From contig JAPYMA010000170.1 of NCBI GenBank assembly GCA_035041965.1, positions 62,001 through 126,000 of the forward strand: 64,000 bases of DNA. Direction: 5' to 3'. The translations under genes were made by a program, and so were the position numbers. The notes under the pieces are model-generated. The model was not told where the DNA came from. It did not search any database and worked only from the letters and a program-made list of their open reading frames with translations. Shown here piece by piece: positions 35,605 to 47,300 of this stretch (positions are counted from its first letter, which is position 1; the number at the start of each line of letters is the position of its first letter). The DNA is from Anisakis pegreffii. Lineage: Eukaryota; Nematoda; Chromadorea; Rhabditida; Anisakidae.

Positions 35605-35785
35605 GCATCGACCGACGGTCGGTCGGAAAAGTCCGACAAGTTCGGTCGGAATTCCGACTGTCGGAATGACGAAATGCCGGTTCAGTCGGATTCCCACTGA
35701 ACTGTTCCGACAGTCGGTCGGTATGACGAAATTTCGTGTTGGTCGACTTTTGATCGACACGAAATTCCGCTAAGATGCTATGGTT
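35605..35785. mobile_element. Fold-back/MITE-like element rich in CGACCGA and GTCGGTCGG
   Basis: The segment is packed with alternating GTCGG and CCGAC words, for example CGACCGACGGTCGGTCGG, TTCCGACTGTCGGAATGACG and CCGACAGTCGGTCGGTATG, so it can fold on itself at many points. Its ends are imperfect inverted repeats: TTATGGCATCGACCG on the left and the reverse complement of a right end reading CGCTAAGATGCTATGG. It has no ORF. A similar element lies at 58.93-59.12 kb. Base composition is far more GC-rich than its surroundings. Confidence 0.55.
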
Positions 35786-36147
35786 TGTAAAGATGCATAT
35801 GAGCTATTGCAATCAGTGATTAAGCAAAAAAGATAAACAAATGAACGAATGAAGAAAATACACAGCAACGTATCCGATTCGGATGTGTATGAATGTGCTA
35901 TTTGCATCCTCTTCCCATATTCATCTTCTCACACCAATGTCGGTGAACGCAAGTGGGAAGGAAATGCCGACTAAAAGAATTGCAGCGTGTGAACACCAAC
36001 CAACCAACCAACGATCGCTCGTCGAACAATTTGTGCGCGTTGTTAGCAATGCGATTTTTAGTGAACAATGTTTATATATCTAACATAAGCATCACATTCA
36101 GTGCACTTGTTCATTTACAGAGTGAACTGACTGCTTGCTAATTATCC

Positions 36148-36537
36148 GTGAACACGCTGCATACGTTCTCAAAAGCGAACACCTCATACTGCACTGCATG
36201 GGATGAACCATTACAAAAATTTAACAACGGAATAAATTGCTCTGTTCATGCAGTAGGATCGACAGCAACTTATTTATTATTCGCCCAACTCAACCTAAAC
36301 TCGTCATTCGTTCACAACATCATAGCAAAATGCTTGTATCAAAATGCTTCGCCTGGCAACAACTTTTCAGCTGAGGGGAGCGGAGCCTCATCGGTGAGCG
36401 AATTGAAGGGGATCCCGACAAAAAAGTCAGTGATCAAGATTGTTAGGAACCTCGATGGAGCGTCTCCGACGAACATTACCGTAAATGTACGTTATGATCA
36501 TGGAATTGCTTCAGAATTTCTACTGCGTAAAAAGTAA
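36148..36537 (+). CDS. Unrecognised ORF, 129 codons
   Basis: The ORF runs from an ATG-less valid frame (first Met near 36148) to a TAA directly followed by AATAAA, which would fit a last exon with a close poly(A) signal. The translation is hydrophilic, with two NXS/T sites (NCS, NNS-like) and a C-terminal VRYDHGIASEFLLRKK. I recognise no domain and found no in-frame acceptor upstream. It may be a terminal exon, a short intronless gene, or chance. Confidence 0.25.
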   Translation: MNTLHTFSKANTSYCTAWDEPLQKFNNGINCSVHAVGSTATYLLFAQLNLNSSFVHNIIAKCLYQNASPGNNFSAEGSGASSVSELKGIPTKKSVIKIVRNLDGASPTNITVNVRYDHGIASEFLLRKK

Positions 36538-37481
36538 AATAAAAATCCGAGTTCAGTGGCTTCATCGTTAAATAAGCCTCCGTGAAAATATTTATAAATG
36601 AATGAATTCTATTGCTTAATGAATATAAAGATCACGAAGGACATTAAGAAATCAGACTTGACAAACGCTTCACCTGCGTCAGTAATATCTCGGAAAATGT
36701 TTTTAAGAACTGATTTTCATTAGCGATGACCACAGTCAACAAGATGTGGCGAAAATTACGAACGTCAACGTAGAGACCGACGCATACCCTCTTTCAAGCT
36801 CAGTGAAGCAGAAGTCTGCAAATGATTCAATTTATTCGTCATTCTAGGCTTCTTATACTAAGACTCCACGTGGTCGTGGTTTCTTCACAAAGAAACGTCG
36901 AGGAATTCGAATGATGTGAGAAATCATGAAGTTTTTAGAAGTTTGTGAGGGAAGAATTTCGAAGATTGATGGTGAAGTGACGAGCTTATGATATGATCGA
37001 TAACTGATTGTCGCACAGAAATTGATGCTGAGTGTGAACACATTCCACTTCTCGTTCGACTGTTCCGTGAAAAACCTCTCAAAATTGTTGTTTTATAATC
37101 TCTTCAGAAATTCAAAAATTTTATCATTTCATCAGACGCACTACAAGCGGACAAAAAATTTAATCACTTCTCAGTGAGACATCGTTTGAAACAATCGCTG
37201 CTTGCGATTTCATGAGCACAAGAAAATTTCTCAGTTGGAATTGGAAACAAATAAAATAACTTTTAAAGGCTTACGTTCAGTTTCATTCAAATTGCTGCTA
37301 TAGCCATACGACCATCAAGTATGAGATCATAAAATGACAATGTGCCAGTATGAACGGCTGAGAGATTCAAAAAGCTTTCGTGGAATGGGTGAAATAAAAG
37401 AAGAACGAAACCGATGCAATCGCAAATGAAGCATAAAAACGATTTGAACAAGGTTGTCGGCTTGCTGAATTACAAAACGAA

Positions 37482-37745
37482 ATGAATCCAAACAAATATA
37501 GGAATGTGATGCCTGTTTTGAATATATTTTTTCAGGCTGTAGATTCTGTTGCAGTCATCAGAACAAAAGAAAACTTTTTCTCCACAAATAAAATCTACAT
37601 TACAACGAAAAACTGCCAGCGTTTCGCTCCCATGGTAGAAAGTAAGAAACGGAAACGGATCACTGTTCCTTGGATCGATGAAAAGCGATGTAAAATTGTT
37701 ACAGTAGCTGAATTGGGGGAGAGTGCAGGAAAGCGATTGCACTGA
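37482..37745 (+). CDS. Unrecognised ORF / candidate terminal exon
   Basis: The ORF reads VMPVLNIFFQAVDSVAVIRT and continues to a basic KKRKR segment before TGA. A strong acceptor-like TATTTTTTCAG ends at 37535, so the coding part may start at 37536. The stretch VMPVLNIFFQ..D..AV resembles an ORF fragment at 40908-40980, which suggests a diverged duplicated sequence. The function is not recognised. Confidence 0.3.
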   Translation: MNPNKYRNVMPVLNIFFQAVDSVAVIRTKENFFSTNKIYITTKNCQRFAPMVESKKRKRITVPWIDEKRCKIVTVAELGESAGKRLH

Positions 37746-39571
37746 AGTCATCCTTCGTTGCAACATCACCAAATTACTCGTCAAAATTTCCTACCGAATT
37801 TAAATTCAAAAACGTTTTCATTTCATGTTCGAATGATCGACAACGTCGATCACATGAATGATGGTTTTTGTGATGTTTATTGCAACGGAACAAGTTGAAT
37901 CTCGTTTTTATTTGAGTTGGATGCTGCAATTATTTTCACAATCAGGTTGATCTTATCGGAACACATCCTTGACAGTGATCGATCGCAAGTGTATTCATCA
38001 AATTCGGACACTTATTAGTAAATTGAATCCATCCAAACTTTTGCGGAGTGTACAATTTTATATCAAATGAACAATGAGTAGGAAAATTACCACATCAGGT
38101 TACCTTTAAAAAGAACTTAAAATTACCTATCATCTTTTCTTGATCTACGATGGGCCTGCGAGATCCTATTTATCTATTGAAATTCGTTGGTTCGTTACTT
38201 TAATTTAATTATGATCGACACTTTGAATTAATTATGAGTCGGGATCATTAGACGAAAATCAGAAAAACATCAATATGAAGAAACTGAATGGTTGCTAAAT
38301 GGTATCAATGTATCGCCAGGAATAACCGATATGGCACGGTACTTCTCTTCTAAATACTGCAACTGTTTGCGTAGATGAGTCCAACTGACGTGCTATTTGA
38401 TCAAATCATGAAGTTGGAAAATAATTCAATACTGATTGGGAAAATTGATGATCATGTGCAGTCGGCAATATACACGAATTCTTCACTTTAAAATGTTCCG
38501 TTCCACGATTCAATAAAGGAATATTGAAAATGAATGTAGTATGAACGAATGTTAAGGCCTACAATTAAATTGGAAAAAAACAGTTGTTAACCACCAAAAT
38601 TTTCAATACCGGTAGCATCAAATTTCAATGTTAACTCATAACTGCAATGACTGCGGCTAAGAGAGAATGTGCATGTGAACAAGAGAATATTGCGTTCGAA
38701 CACTGAATAAACGAACATTCCAATTTTTGCATGTTCGATCCGTTTTCATATGAATCGAGAATATCGATTATATTCGCACAAAAAGATGTGTTTATCCGTC
38801 CAGAACGTTTCCCTATGAACTGTCTCTCCACGGCAATGAATGTCTATTCCCAACATCGACGATCTCATTGATCAGAAGAAGATATTTCCTCGAATCTATT
38901 CATGCAATACACATACCTTGTCAATTTTATCCAATCAAAACAAAGCGAAGCAGTAACATCAAATAACCTCACTAACACTAAGCTCGACAACAAATTAAAC
39001 TATCATGTCACTTGAATTCGTCAACATTCGTTTGATATGAACCACCAAAAGTGCCCGAAGCTGATAGCGTAAAACGAATAATCCATCAAAATCGAAATAT
39101 TTTACAAAAGCGGAGAGAATTTGCAAACAGGATGGAGTTCAAAATAAGTCCAACTTATTGAATACCAATGGAAGCTTGTAAATTTTCAGCGGAAATGTGA
39201 CTATCCAGTCAATATGTCGTAACTGCTCAAAAAACACATATTTAAGTGTTAAACGCAACAGTGGAGCAGTCACATATTTACACTGATGAGAAAGTCTGGA
39301 TGTTGATATGGAGTCAAATTTGGAGTTAAAAAGGAACTCGAAAAGTAATCCAGCCTCAATGCAGTTTGACTCAAAATTTGACTATTTTCACTGCGATCAA
39401 TAATGGAATTCATTGAAAGAACGAAACGAATCGAAGAAGTAGTGAACAAAACTGAATACTTCCTTCACCTTATGTTTAAGATGCTCAGATCAAAAAAAGT
39501 CTGCATAATTTGTTGTTGATTGGTGGAACGGACACACTGATTGCAATAGCTGAGTGAGAATTTTCATTTAG

Positions 39572-39757
39572 TTGTTGAAACGGAGAAAAAAGTTTCGACC
39601 TCATATACGTTTGTGTGCGCAAATGATCAAGAGCGATCAAGGGCGAGATGAATTAATATCATTTCTTGAGATGGAAACAAATGAAATAATGGAAAGATCA
39701 CAACGAAAGATAAGTGATGTGAAAAACAAGCAGGGAGACAGATTATTTAAGGAATAA
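39572..39757 (+). CDS. Candidate last exon, product unknown
   Basis: A good acceptor (TTTTCATTTAG) precedes 62 codons beginning LLKRRKKFRPHIRLCAQMIK and ending at TAA. The peptide is hydrophilic and charged, with a likely helix (DELISFLEMETNEIMERSQ), quite unlike the AT-driven F/S/N-rich chance ORFs around it. I take it as the 3' exon of a plus-strand gene whose other exons I could not identify. No family is recognised. Confidence 0.4.
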   Translation: MLKRRKKFRPHIRLCAQMIKSDQGRDELISFLEMETNEIMERSQRKISDVKNKQGDRLFKE

Positions 39758-41243
39758 TCGCTTTAAAAAAGAATCTCAGAACGTGAACATTAAAACAAAC
39801 ACAAAACACGATTGCATTGATTGATCGCATTATCTTTTATAGCAAACTACGTTCATGATTAATTTGTGCTACATCTCATTATTCGGCAGGCAGATCTTTC
39901 GTTTCCTTTGTTCACAAACAGATGCGTCCTTGAGCGTTACATTTTCACACTTTACTCACAATCAGAAGTTGAACAGGATTGAAACAACTTTTTATCACAA
40001 AAACTAATTTTTAACGCGTATATTCATAACCAACATGAGAGCGATATCAAAAGGTTTGCAAAATTCGCATTTTCTCCTCGTTTTGTTTCCTCGTATTTTT
40101 CCTCGTTTTCTCTTCGACAAACATCAAATACTGGACTAGTGAAAAAGAATAAGCCGGAAAAACTTTTCCAACAACGTGGAATCGAAACACAAAAAATGGC
40201 GTTCCGGAGATCTCAAACAAAGAGCGGAATTCGAGATGGTTGACATGGCTGAATTGATTCATTTCTTAAATGTAAACCCAAAAAACGAAGCGAAAAATAT
40301 TGCCGACTGATGAAAAGCAGGCAGACTTGAATCGCAAATTTATATGAACAATTTTCAGGTGTGGAAAAATATTGTGACCGGGCTAGAAGAATCATTAAAT
40401 GAGCGATTCCTTCTGAATATGTAAACATGAATTTGAAGAATGTTTCACTATGCGAGGTAATGTAATGGACAAGAAAATAGTTTAGATGTGGAACATGAAA
40501 AGCGATAAAAATGGAAGAAATATTTATCGCATTACACTCTCTAAGCAAATTATCCTCTTGGGTTGATGATATTGAGCAAAAGACTAAAAGTGAGAGAGAG
40601 CATAGAACAAAACGTTTTCGAAAACAAAATTCAAAACTGAAATCACTTCCTGTGAAGGGATATACACTTATGATATGACATCTCATAACCAGTTCAGTGA
40701 GATCCGACTTGTTTTTTTCTGTGTAAATGAATTTAAATACCATAACATTATGAGCAGAACAACGAGATCGAAGATTTTTATCACTGATGGTCAACGAGTT
40801 TTGAGGTTGTGCTGAATATGAAGAGAACGGCATATTTTATGAATGCGCTCTCGCAGTGTTTATGGAATGGCAAAGTAGCACTATGTTAAGGTCACAAGGT
40901 TATAGCAATTATGACAAGGTTATGCCATATTTGAAACATGTCTTTCAAATTTTTGATTGTTTCGCAGTCTGCATGCGGTATAGGTCGAATTGGAAAAACA
41001 GTTCCTGCCAGTTGGCTGGTCGTCTATTTCACCGAGCAAACTGCTCACTATAAAACCATTATCGTCGATGCCTTGTGAAAACGTCAGCTTATTTGTGTTA
41101 TGGATGAAAAGAGCAGCACAGATAAGATATTTGCCGAAGAGGAGACCGCTCCCTGATTATACTGACGATGAATAATGAACAGGCGTTTTTGGAACCTGGA
41201 GCTTTGAGGCTATCGCTCGATTCGAACCTACATTTGAGGACAC

Positions 41244-41360
41244 CTGACAACGATATCTGATTTGAGTGGCATGCTCAAAATCATCATGAAATTCATAATT
41301 TTCAAAATTATAAGGTTCTGTCATCTTTCTCGTAGGCTGGCGTTCAGTCGACAAAGGGTA
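41244..41360 (-). CDS. Candidate internal exon, product unknown
   Basis: On the minus strand an open frame reads TERQPTRKMTEPYNFENY, then EFHDDFEHATQIRYRCQ, and meets a donor CAG|GTGTCC at 41244. The acidic, aromatic-rich composition looks coding. I could not place the acceptor or neighbouring exons with confidence, and no domain is recognised. Confidence 0.25.
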
Positions 41361-42477
41361 TCATAGCGATGGACTTCTATCTTCTCGAAATTAACAGTTG
41401 ATCTGGAGTTGGAGAGGCACCGCTTGAACAATTCAAGGTTACTTCGGCAATTCCTTTTCGTCATCTATTAGGTGCATCTTTTGCATATACCTGAATTGAA
41501 TACCACAACATATTGCAACTCTAATTTTAGTCTGACAATAAGCATGCAGGTATACTCATTATCCGTTGTCTCACTCACTGCTATGTAGTTCTCATCGAAT
41601 GATACCCTTATGATCGAAAACTTAGCAATTTCCACATCTCATTTCCCAAGCTGCGGTTTATCCAGTTAACTGCAGCTGCGCATACATACGGAAACTAAAC
41701 CGTTCTACAAACTGGTTGCATAGGGTCTACCCGAGCTCAAGACTCATTGAGTTGCAGGGAGTTAAACTGACTCGCCTTCATAAACCAACTTTGAAATAAT
41801 CCCATGTGAAAATAAAAAAGCTTCCCGTCTACAAACTCTCAACAGTTAGTTTAAAATTTGGAGATGAGATATTCTTAATAAAATCTCAATCTAAGTCGAA
41901 GTCAGATGTATTCGTAACTGAGTCTGAGTCAAAGCGAAACACTAATTTGAAATTGTCAAAGTTACAAATAATTCTGAGTCAAATCAAACCAATAGTGAGT
42001 TACGTTAAATCAATCGTAATCGAAATCAACGCCGATGTTTGATGCTTGAATAGTTTTGCGGTGTGCGATCGAGCGCTTTGAATGAGTATGGTGAAAGAGA
42101 AGTTTCTTTGAATGACGCACTGATCACAATGTGATAAACGTCACATTTTGCTAACCATAAATCCCAGTCAGGAATATCGCCAACTCAACTCGCCACTCAA
42201 ACTAAATTAATATCTATTTAAACACAAATCAAATTAACCGCAAAATCCAAATCATACAAAATCCATTATCTGCAAAATTTATTATGCACAAATTTACGAA
42301 CTGCTCAGTTAAATCAACGATCACTAAACGCTCGATTATGCGAATTATGCACATGGCAAGCATAGTATCATATTCAGGTGAGGCTTATTTCGGCGATTAT
42401 GGAGCTTTGATCAGTTGTATTTTCTCAACAAATTGTGCATTCTAGTTAAGTGCTGCATGGAAAATATAGGTTTATTC

Positions 42478-42830
42478 CTAAAAATTCCGAATAATGGACC
42501 TAGCTGAATACGACGTGCTAACATCATCTCCATTGTTATCATCACCAATGATTTTGACTATCCAACAGTGCATTATCCAACTATTCAATCGTCTTTCAAG
42601 TATCGATTTGAGCCTATTTAGGGCTGGTAGAAGCAGAGGCGTATCTCTGACAGCTCGATGTTTCGAAAGAAAGCCATATTCATGAGCACAACTCAGTAAT
42701 TCAAAGTATCGCTTACTCGGTATTGTCATCTGTTTTTTTTTAAATCGTACGCTCCTCCCATACAAAATGAAACTTCAGGATGTGAATCGAGTTTATCCAC
42801 GTCATCATCGGATGCTCCAAAACAACCTGA
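42478..42830 (-). CDS. Candidate terminal exon downstream of the PLB-like fragment
   Basis: A TTTTCAG acceptor near 42829 is followed by two alternative open frames. One reads CFGASDDDVDKLDSHPEVSF and ends at TGA after KKNR; the other is more hydrophobic (VVLEHPMMTWINSI). A short possible exon (EKFIKAHMMPS with donor GTAAGAC) lies just upstream at about 42872-42905. A 95-codon frame overlaps at 42478-42765. None is recognised; the two frames cannot both be real. It could belong with the phospholipase-like fragment at 43.1 kb. Confidence 0.2.
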
Positions 42831-43014
42831 AAATTTTAATTCATCTCCTCGTTTTTCAAGTACCCATTAATAGTCTTACTGATGGCATCATGTGAGCTTT
42901 GATAAATTTTTCTCTGAAAGATATTAGACTGGCATCAAGAGTATTAAATAACTGACCAACCTTACAAATCGTCCACTTTCCATCATTTATATTCAACAAC
43001 GATTTTGAACGTCT

Positions 43015-43200
43015 TCAGGGCTCGTGTCCATTGAAGGTGAAATTATTTGCCACGAATGAAGCACCTAAGGCGGCAACAATCGAAATTTGTGACGGATGAA
43101 CATTATGCACGGATGTAGGCATCTGACAGATGTTCTGAATCAGGCTCGAAGGTAACAAATTTTTGTAGGGAATTACCATCGATAATGACAGCACAAACAT
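43015..43200 (-). pseudogene. Phospholipase B-like (GDSL lipase) fragment, probably broken
   Basis: The minus frame contains CQMPTSVHNVHPSQISIVAA followed by LGASFVANNF and soon a TGA. Nematode and mammalian phospholipase B proteins carry C...PTSVH.LRP.DIKVVAALGDS at the start of each catalytic GDSL unit, so the match is specific: the family G-D-S is G-A-S here and the catalytic Ser is kept. The frame stops about ten codons later and I found no downstream GGND or catalytic Asp/His blocks on this strand. It may be an isolated exon of a gene with unseen exons, or a pseudogene relic. Confidence 0.5.
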
Positions 43201-44324
43201 AGATAGTATGAAACTTAAAATACCGTCAGAACTATTGTAACACTTTCATGTATAACAATAGCTCGCTTAGTACTGTTACAGTCTAAAATCAATAATAGAA
43301 TGCGAAAGCGTAGTCCTCAAGTAGACAACTTTGCAAATGAAACAGGATATGAGTGATTCATTTATTGCTAACGAATAACCTCAAAAGTTATCCGAAATCT
43401 GACTAATGACTCAATATCTGGAATGTCGTGAATTAGGATATTCACGATCATTTGAATATTCTATTTTTGAAATACATTGAATGCATTGTACATTATTTCT
43501 GTTCTTAATATCTTATTGTCGCCTCGTCTTTGTTCTTTTCGTCTATTATCATTATTCCCTGAGCAATTTGAGTGATTAATGCAGTTTCGAAGATCTTGTT
43601 TGTCATCATTAATCAATGAGCAACTCGATGTATTGATATCGAGGATTTGTTTGTCATCACTAATCTTTGAGCAATTCGACGGATTGCTACCGTTTATCTG
43701 CGAGCAATTCGATGGATTGCTACTGTTTTTGGAAGTGTACCCTTTTGATCAAGTTATATTTATTGTTGCTAAGTGTTTGTACAAGTAAAGGTTTCGTTTG
43801 CTGTGATCGTCCAACCACTCCACATACGACAAATCTCCCCAATTCATTACAGACAACCCGCACACATCATAAAAAGCACGCACTACTTTCGGTCGTACCG
43901 TCCTCGACTGATTTTCCGTATTATACTTCTCCGCTGATGTTAACAATATGAATCGTTTCTAAAATGTTCAGTGATCTTGATCCGGGAATGTTTATTTTCG
44001 TTTTTGTCTTACACCATGCAATTGTATGAACCATATTAGAAAATTCAATACATTAGAACTGAAACGTCTTCACTTTGTTCAGTATGATATGAGAATGTCA
44101 TAAATTCGTAGATAACAAGGACATATAAAACTGATAAGGGGCACGCATATCTACAGCTGTTCAAAAGAACAATTGAAAACTGACGTGGAAACTGATGAAG
44201 CAAAGTCGTTCACTTTCTCAGTCTCCTCACAATTGCTCCAAATATTAGTCCGACCAGTTCCACTATATGAAATCAGCTTCTTATCCCCGTTAAAATTTCG
44301 TTAACCATTTTACAACGGGAGGGA

Positions 44325-47300
44325 ATGCGTGTGTCTGTGTGTTGTGTCGTGTGTGTACCTGTGTGTGTCTGTCTGTTTGTCTGTGTGAGTCTATATGTGT
44401 CTGTGTGTGTCCGTGTGTTGTGTCTGTTTGTATCTCTCTATGTGTGTCTGTGTATTGTGTCTGCGTTTGTCTGTGTGCGTGTCTGTGTGAGTCTATATGT
44501 GTCTGTGTGTTGCGTCTGTTTGTATCTCTCTGTGTGTGTCTGTGTGTTGTGTCGTGTGTGTGCCTGTGTGTGTCTGTCTGCGTGTCTGTGTGAGTCTATA
44601 TGTGTCTGTGTGTGTCCGTGTGTTGTGTCTGTTTGTATCTCTCTATGTGTGTCTGTGTGTTGTGTCGTGTGTGTGCCTGTGTGTGTCTGTCTGTGTGTCT
44701 GTGTGAGTCTATATGTGTCTGTGTGTGTCCGTGTGTTGTGTCTGTTTGTATCTCTCTATGTGTGTCTGTGTGTTGTGTCGTGTGTGTGCCTGTGTGTGTC
44801 TGTCTGTGTGTCTGTGTGAGTCTATATGTGTCTGTGTGTGTCCGTGTGTTGTGTCTGTTTGTATCTCTCTATGTGTGTCTGTGTGTTGTGTCGTGTGTGT
44901 GCCTGTGTGTGTCTGTCTGTGTGTCTGTGTGAGTCTATATGTGTCTGTGTGTGTCCGTGTGTTGTGTCTGTTTGTATCTCTCTATGTGTGTCTGTGTGTT
45001 GTGTCGTGTGTGTGCCTGTGTGTGTCTGTCTGTTTGTCTGTGTGAGTCTATATGTGTCTGTGTGTGTCCGTGTGTTGTGTCTGTTTGTATCTCTCTATGT
45101 GTGTCTGTGTATTGTGTCTGCGTTTGTCTGTGTGCGTGTCTGTGTGAGTCTATATGTGTCTGTGTGTTGCGTCTGTTTGTATCTCTCTGTGTGTGTCTGT
45201 GTGTTGTGTCGTGTGTGTGCCTGTGTGTGTCTGTCTGCGTGTCTGTGTGAGTCTATATGTGTCTGTGTGTGTCCGTGTGTTGTGTCTGTTTGTATCTCTC
45301 TATGTGTGTCTGTGTGTTGTGTCGTGTGTGTGCCTGTGTGTGTCTGTCTGTGTGTCTGTGTGAGTCTATATGTGTCTGTGTGTGTCCGTGTGTTGTGTCT
45401 GTTTGTATCTCTCTATGTGTGTCTGTGTATTGTGTCTGCGTTTGTCTGTGTGCGTGTCTGTGTGAGTCTATATGTGTCTGTGTGTTGCGTCTGTTTGTAT
45501 CTCTCTGTATGTGTCTGTGTGTTGTGTCTGTGTTTGTCTGTGTGAGTCTATATCTGTCTGTGTGTCTGTGTGAGTCTATATGTGTCTGTGTGTTGCGTCT
45601 GTTTGTATCTCTATGTGTGTGTCTGTGTGTTGTGTCGTGTGTGTGCCTGTGTGTGTCTGTCTGCGTGAGTCTATATGTGTCTGTGTGTTGCGTCTGTTTG
45701 TATCTCTATGTGTGTGCCTGTGTGTGCCTGTCTGTGTGAGTCTATATGTGTCTGTGTGTGTCCGTGTGTTGTGTCTGTTTGTATCTCTCTATGTGTGTCT
45801 GTGTGTTGTGTCGTGTGTGTGCCTGTGTGTGTCTGTGTGCGTGTCTGTGTGAGTCTATGTGTCTGTGTGTGTCCGTGTGTTGTGTCTGTTTGTATCTCTC
45901 TATGTGTGTCTGTGTATTGTGTCTGCGTTTGTGTGCGTGTCTGTGTGAGTCTATATGTGTCTGTGTGTTGCGTCTGTTTGTATCTCTCTGTGTGTGTCTG
46001 TGTGTTGTGTCGTGTGTGTACCTGTGTGTGTCTGTCTGTTTGTCTGTGTGAGTCTATATGTGTCTGTGTGTGTCCGTGTGTTGTGTCTGTTTGTATCTCT
46101 CTATGTGTGTCTGTGTATTGTGTCTGCGTTTGTCTGTGTGCGTGTCTGTGTGAGTCTATATGTGTCTGTGTGTTGCGTCTGTTTGTATCTCTCTGTGTGT
46201 GTCTGTGTGTTGTGTCGTGTGTGTGCCTGTGTGTGTCTGTCTGCGTGTCTGTGTGAGTCTATATGTGTCTGTGTGTGTCCGTGTGTTGTGTCTGTTTGTA
46301 TCTCTCTATGTGTGTCTGTGTGTTGTGTCGTGTGTGTGCCTGTGTGTGTCTGTCTGTGTGTCTGTGTGAGTCTATATGTGTCTGTGTGTGTCCGTGTGTT
46401 GTGTCTGTTTGTATCTCTCTATGTGTGTCTGTGTGTTGTGTCGTGTGTGTGCCTGTGTGTGTCTGTCTGTGTGTCTGTGTGAGTCTATATGTGTCTGTGT
46501 GTGTCCGTGTGTTGTGTCTGTTTGTATCTCTCTATGTGTGTCTGTGTGTTGTGTCGTGTGTGTGCCTGTGTGTGTCTGTCTGTGTGTCTGTGTGAGTCTA
46601 TATGTGTCTGTGTGTGTCCGTGTGTTGTGTCTGTTTGTATCTCTCTATGTGTGTCTGTGTATTGTGTCTGCGTTTGTGTGCGTGTCTGTGTGAGTCTATA
46701 TGTGTCTGTGTGTTGCGTCTGTTTGTATCTCTCTATGTGTGTCTGTGTGTTGTGTCGTGTGTGTGCCTGTGTGTGTCTGTCTGTGTGTCTGTGTGAGTCT
46801 ATATGTGTCTGTGTGTGTCCGTGTGTTGTGTCTGTTTGTATCTCTCTATGTGTGTCTGTGTATTGTGTCTGCGTTTGTCTGTGTGCGTGTCTGTGTGAGT
46901 CTATATGTGTCTGTGTGTTGCGTCTGTTTGTATCTCTCTGTATGTGTCTGTGTGTTGTGTCTGTGTTTGTCTGTGTGAGTCTATATCTGTCTGTGTGTCT
47001 GTGTGAGTCTATATGTGTCTGTGTGTTGCGTCTGTTTGTATCTCTATGTGTGTGTCTGTGTGTTGTGTCGTGTGTGTGCCTGTGTGTGTCTGTCTGCGTG
47101 AGTCTATATGTGTCTGTGTGTTGCGTCTGTTTGTATCTCTATGTGTGTGCCTGTGTGTGCCTGTCTGTGTGAGTCTATATGTGTCTGTGTGTGTCCGTGT
47201 GTTGTGTCTGTTTGTATCTCTCTATGTGTGTCTGTGTGTTGTGTCGTGTGTGTGCCTGTGTGTGTCTGTGTGCGTGTCTGTGTGAGTCTATGTGTCTGTG

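Noticed and set aside
40213..40833. 206-codon minus-strand ORF
   Set aside because: It is long for AT-rich DNA, but composition is F/S/I/H-rich, with no domain, no regular membrane pattern and no splice or signal features. I could not support it as a gene.
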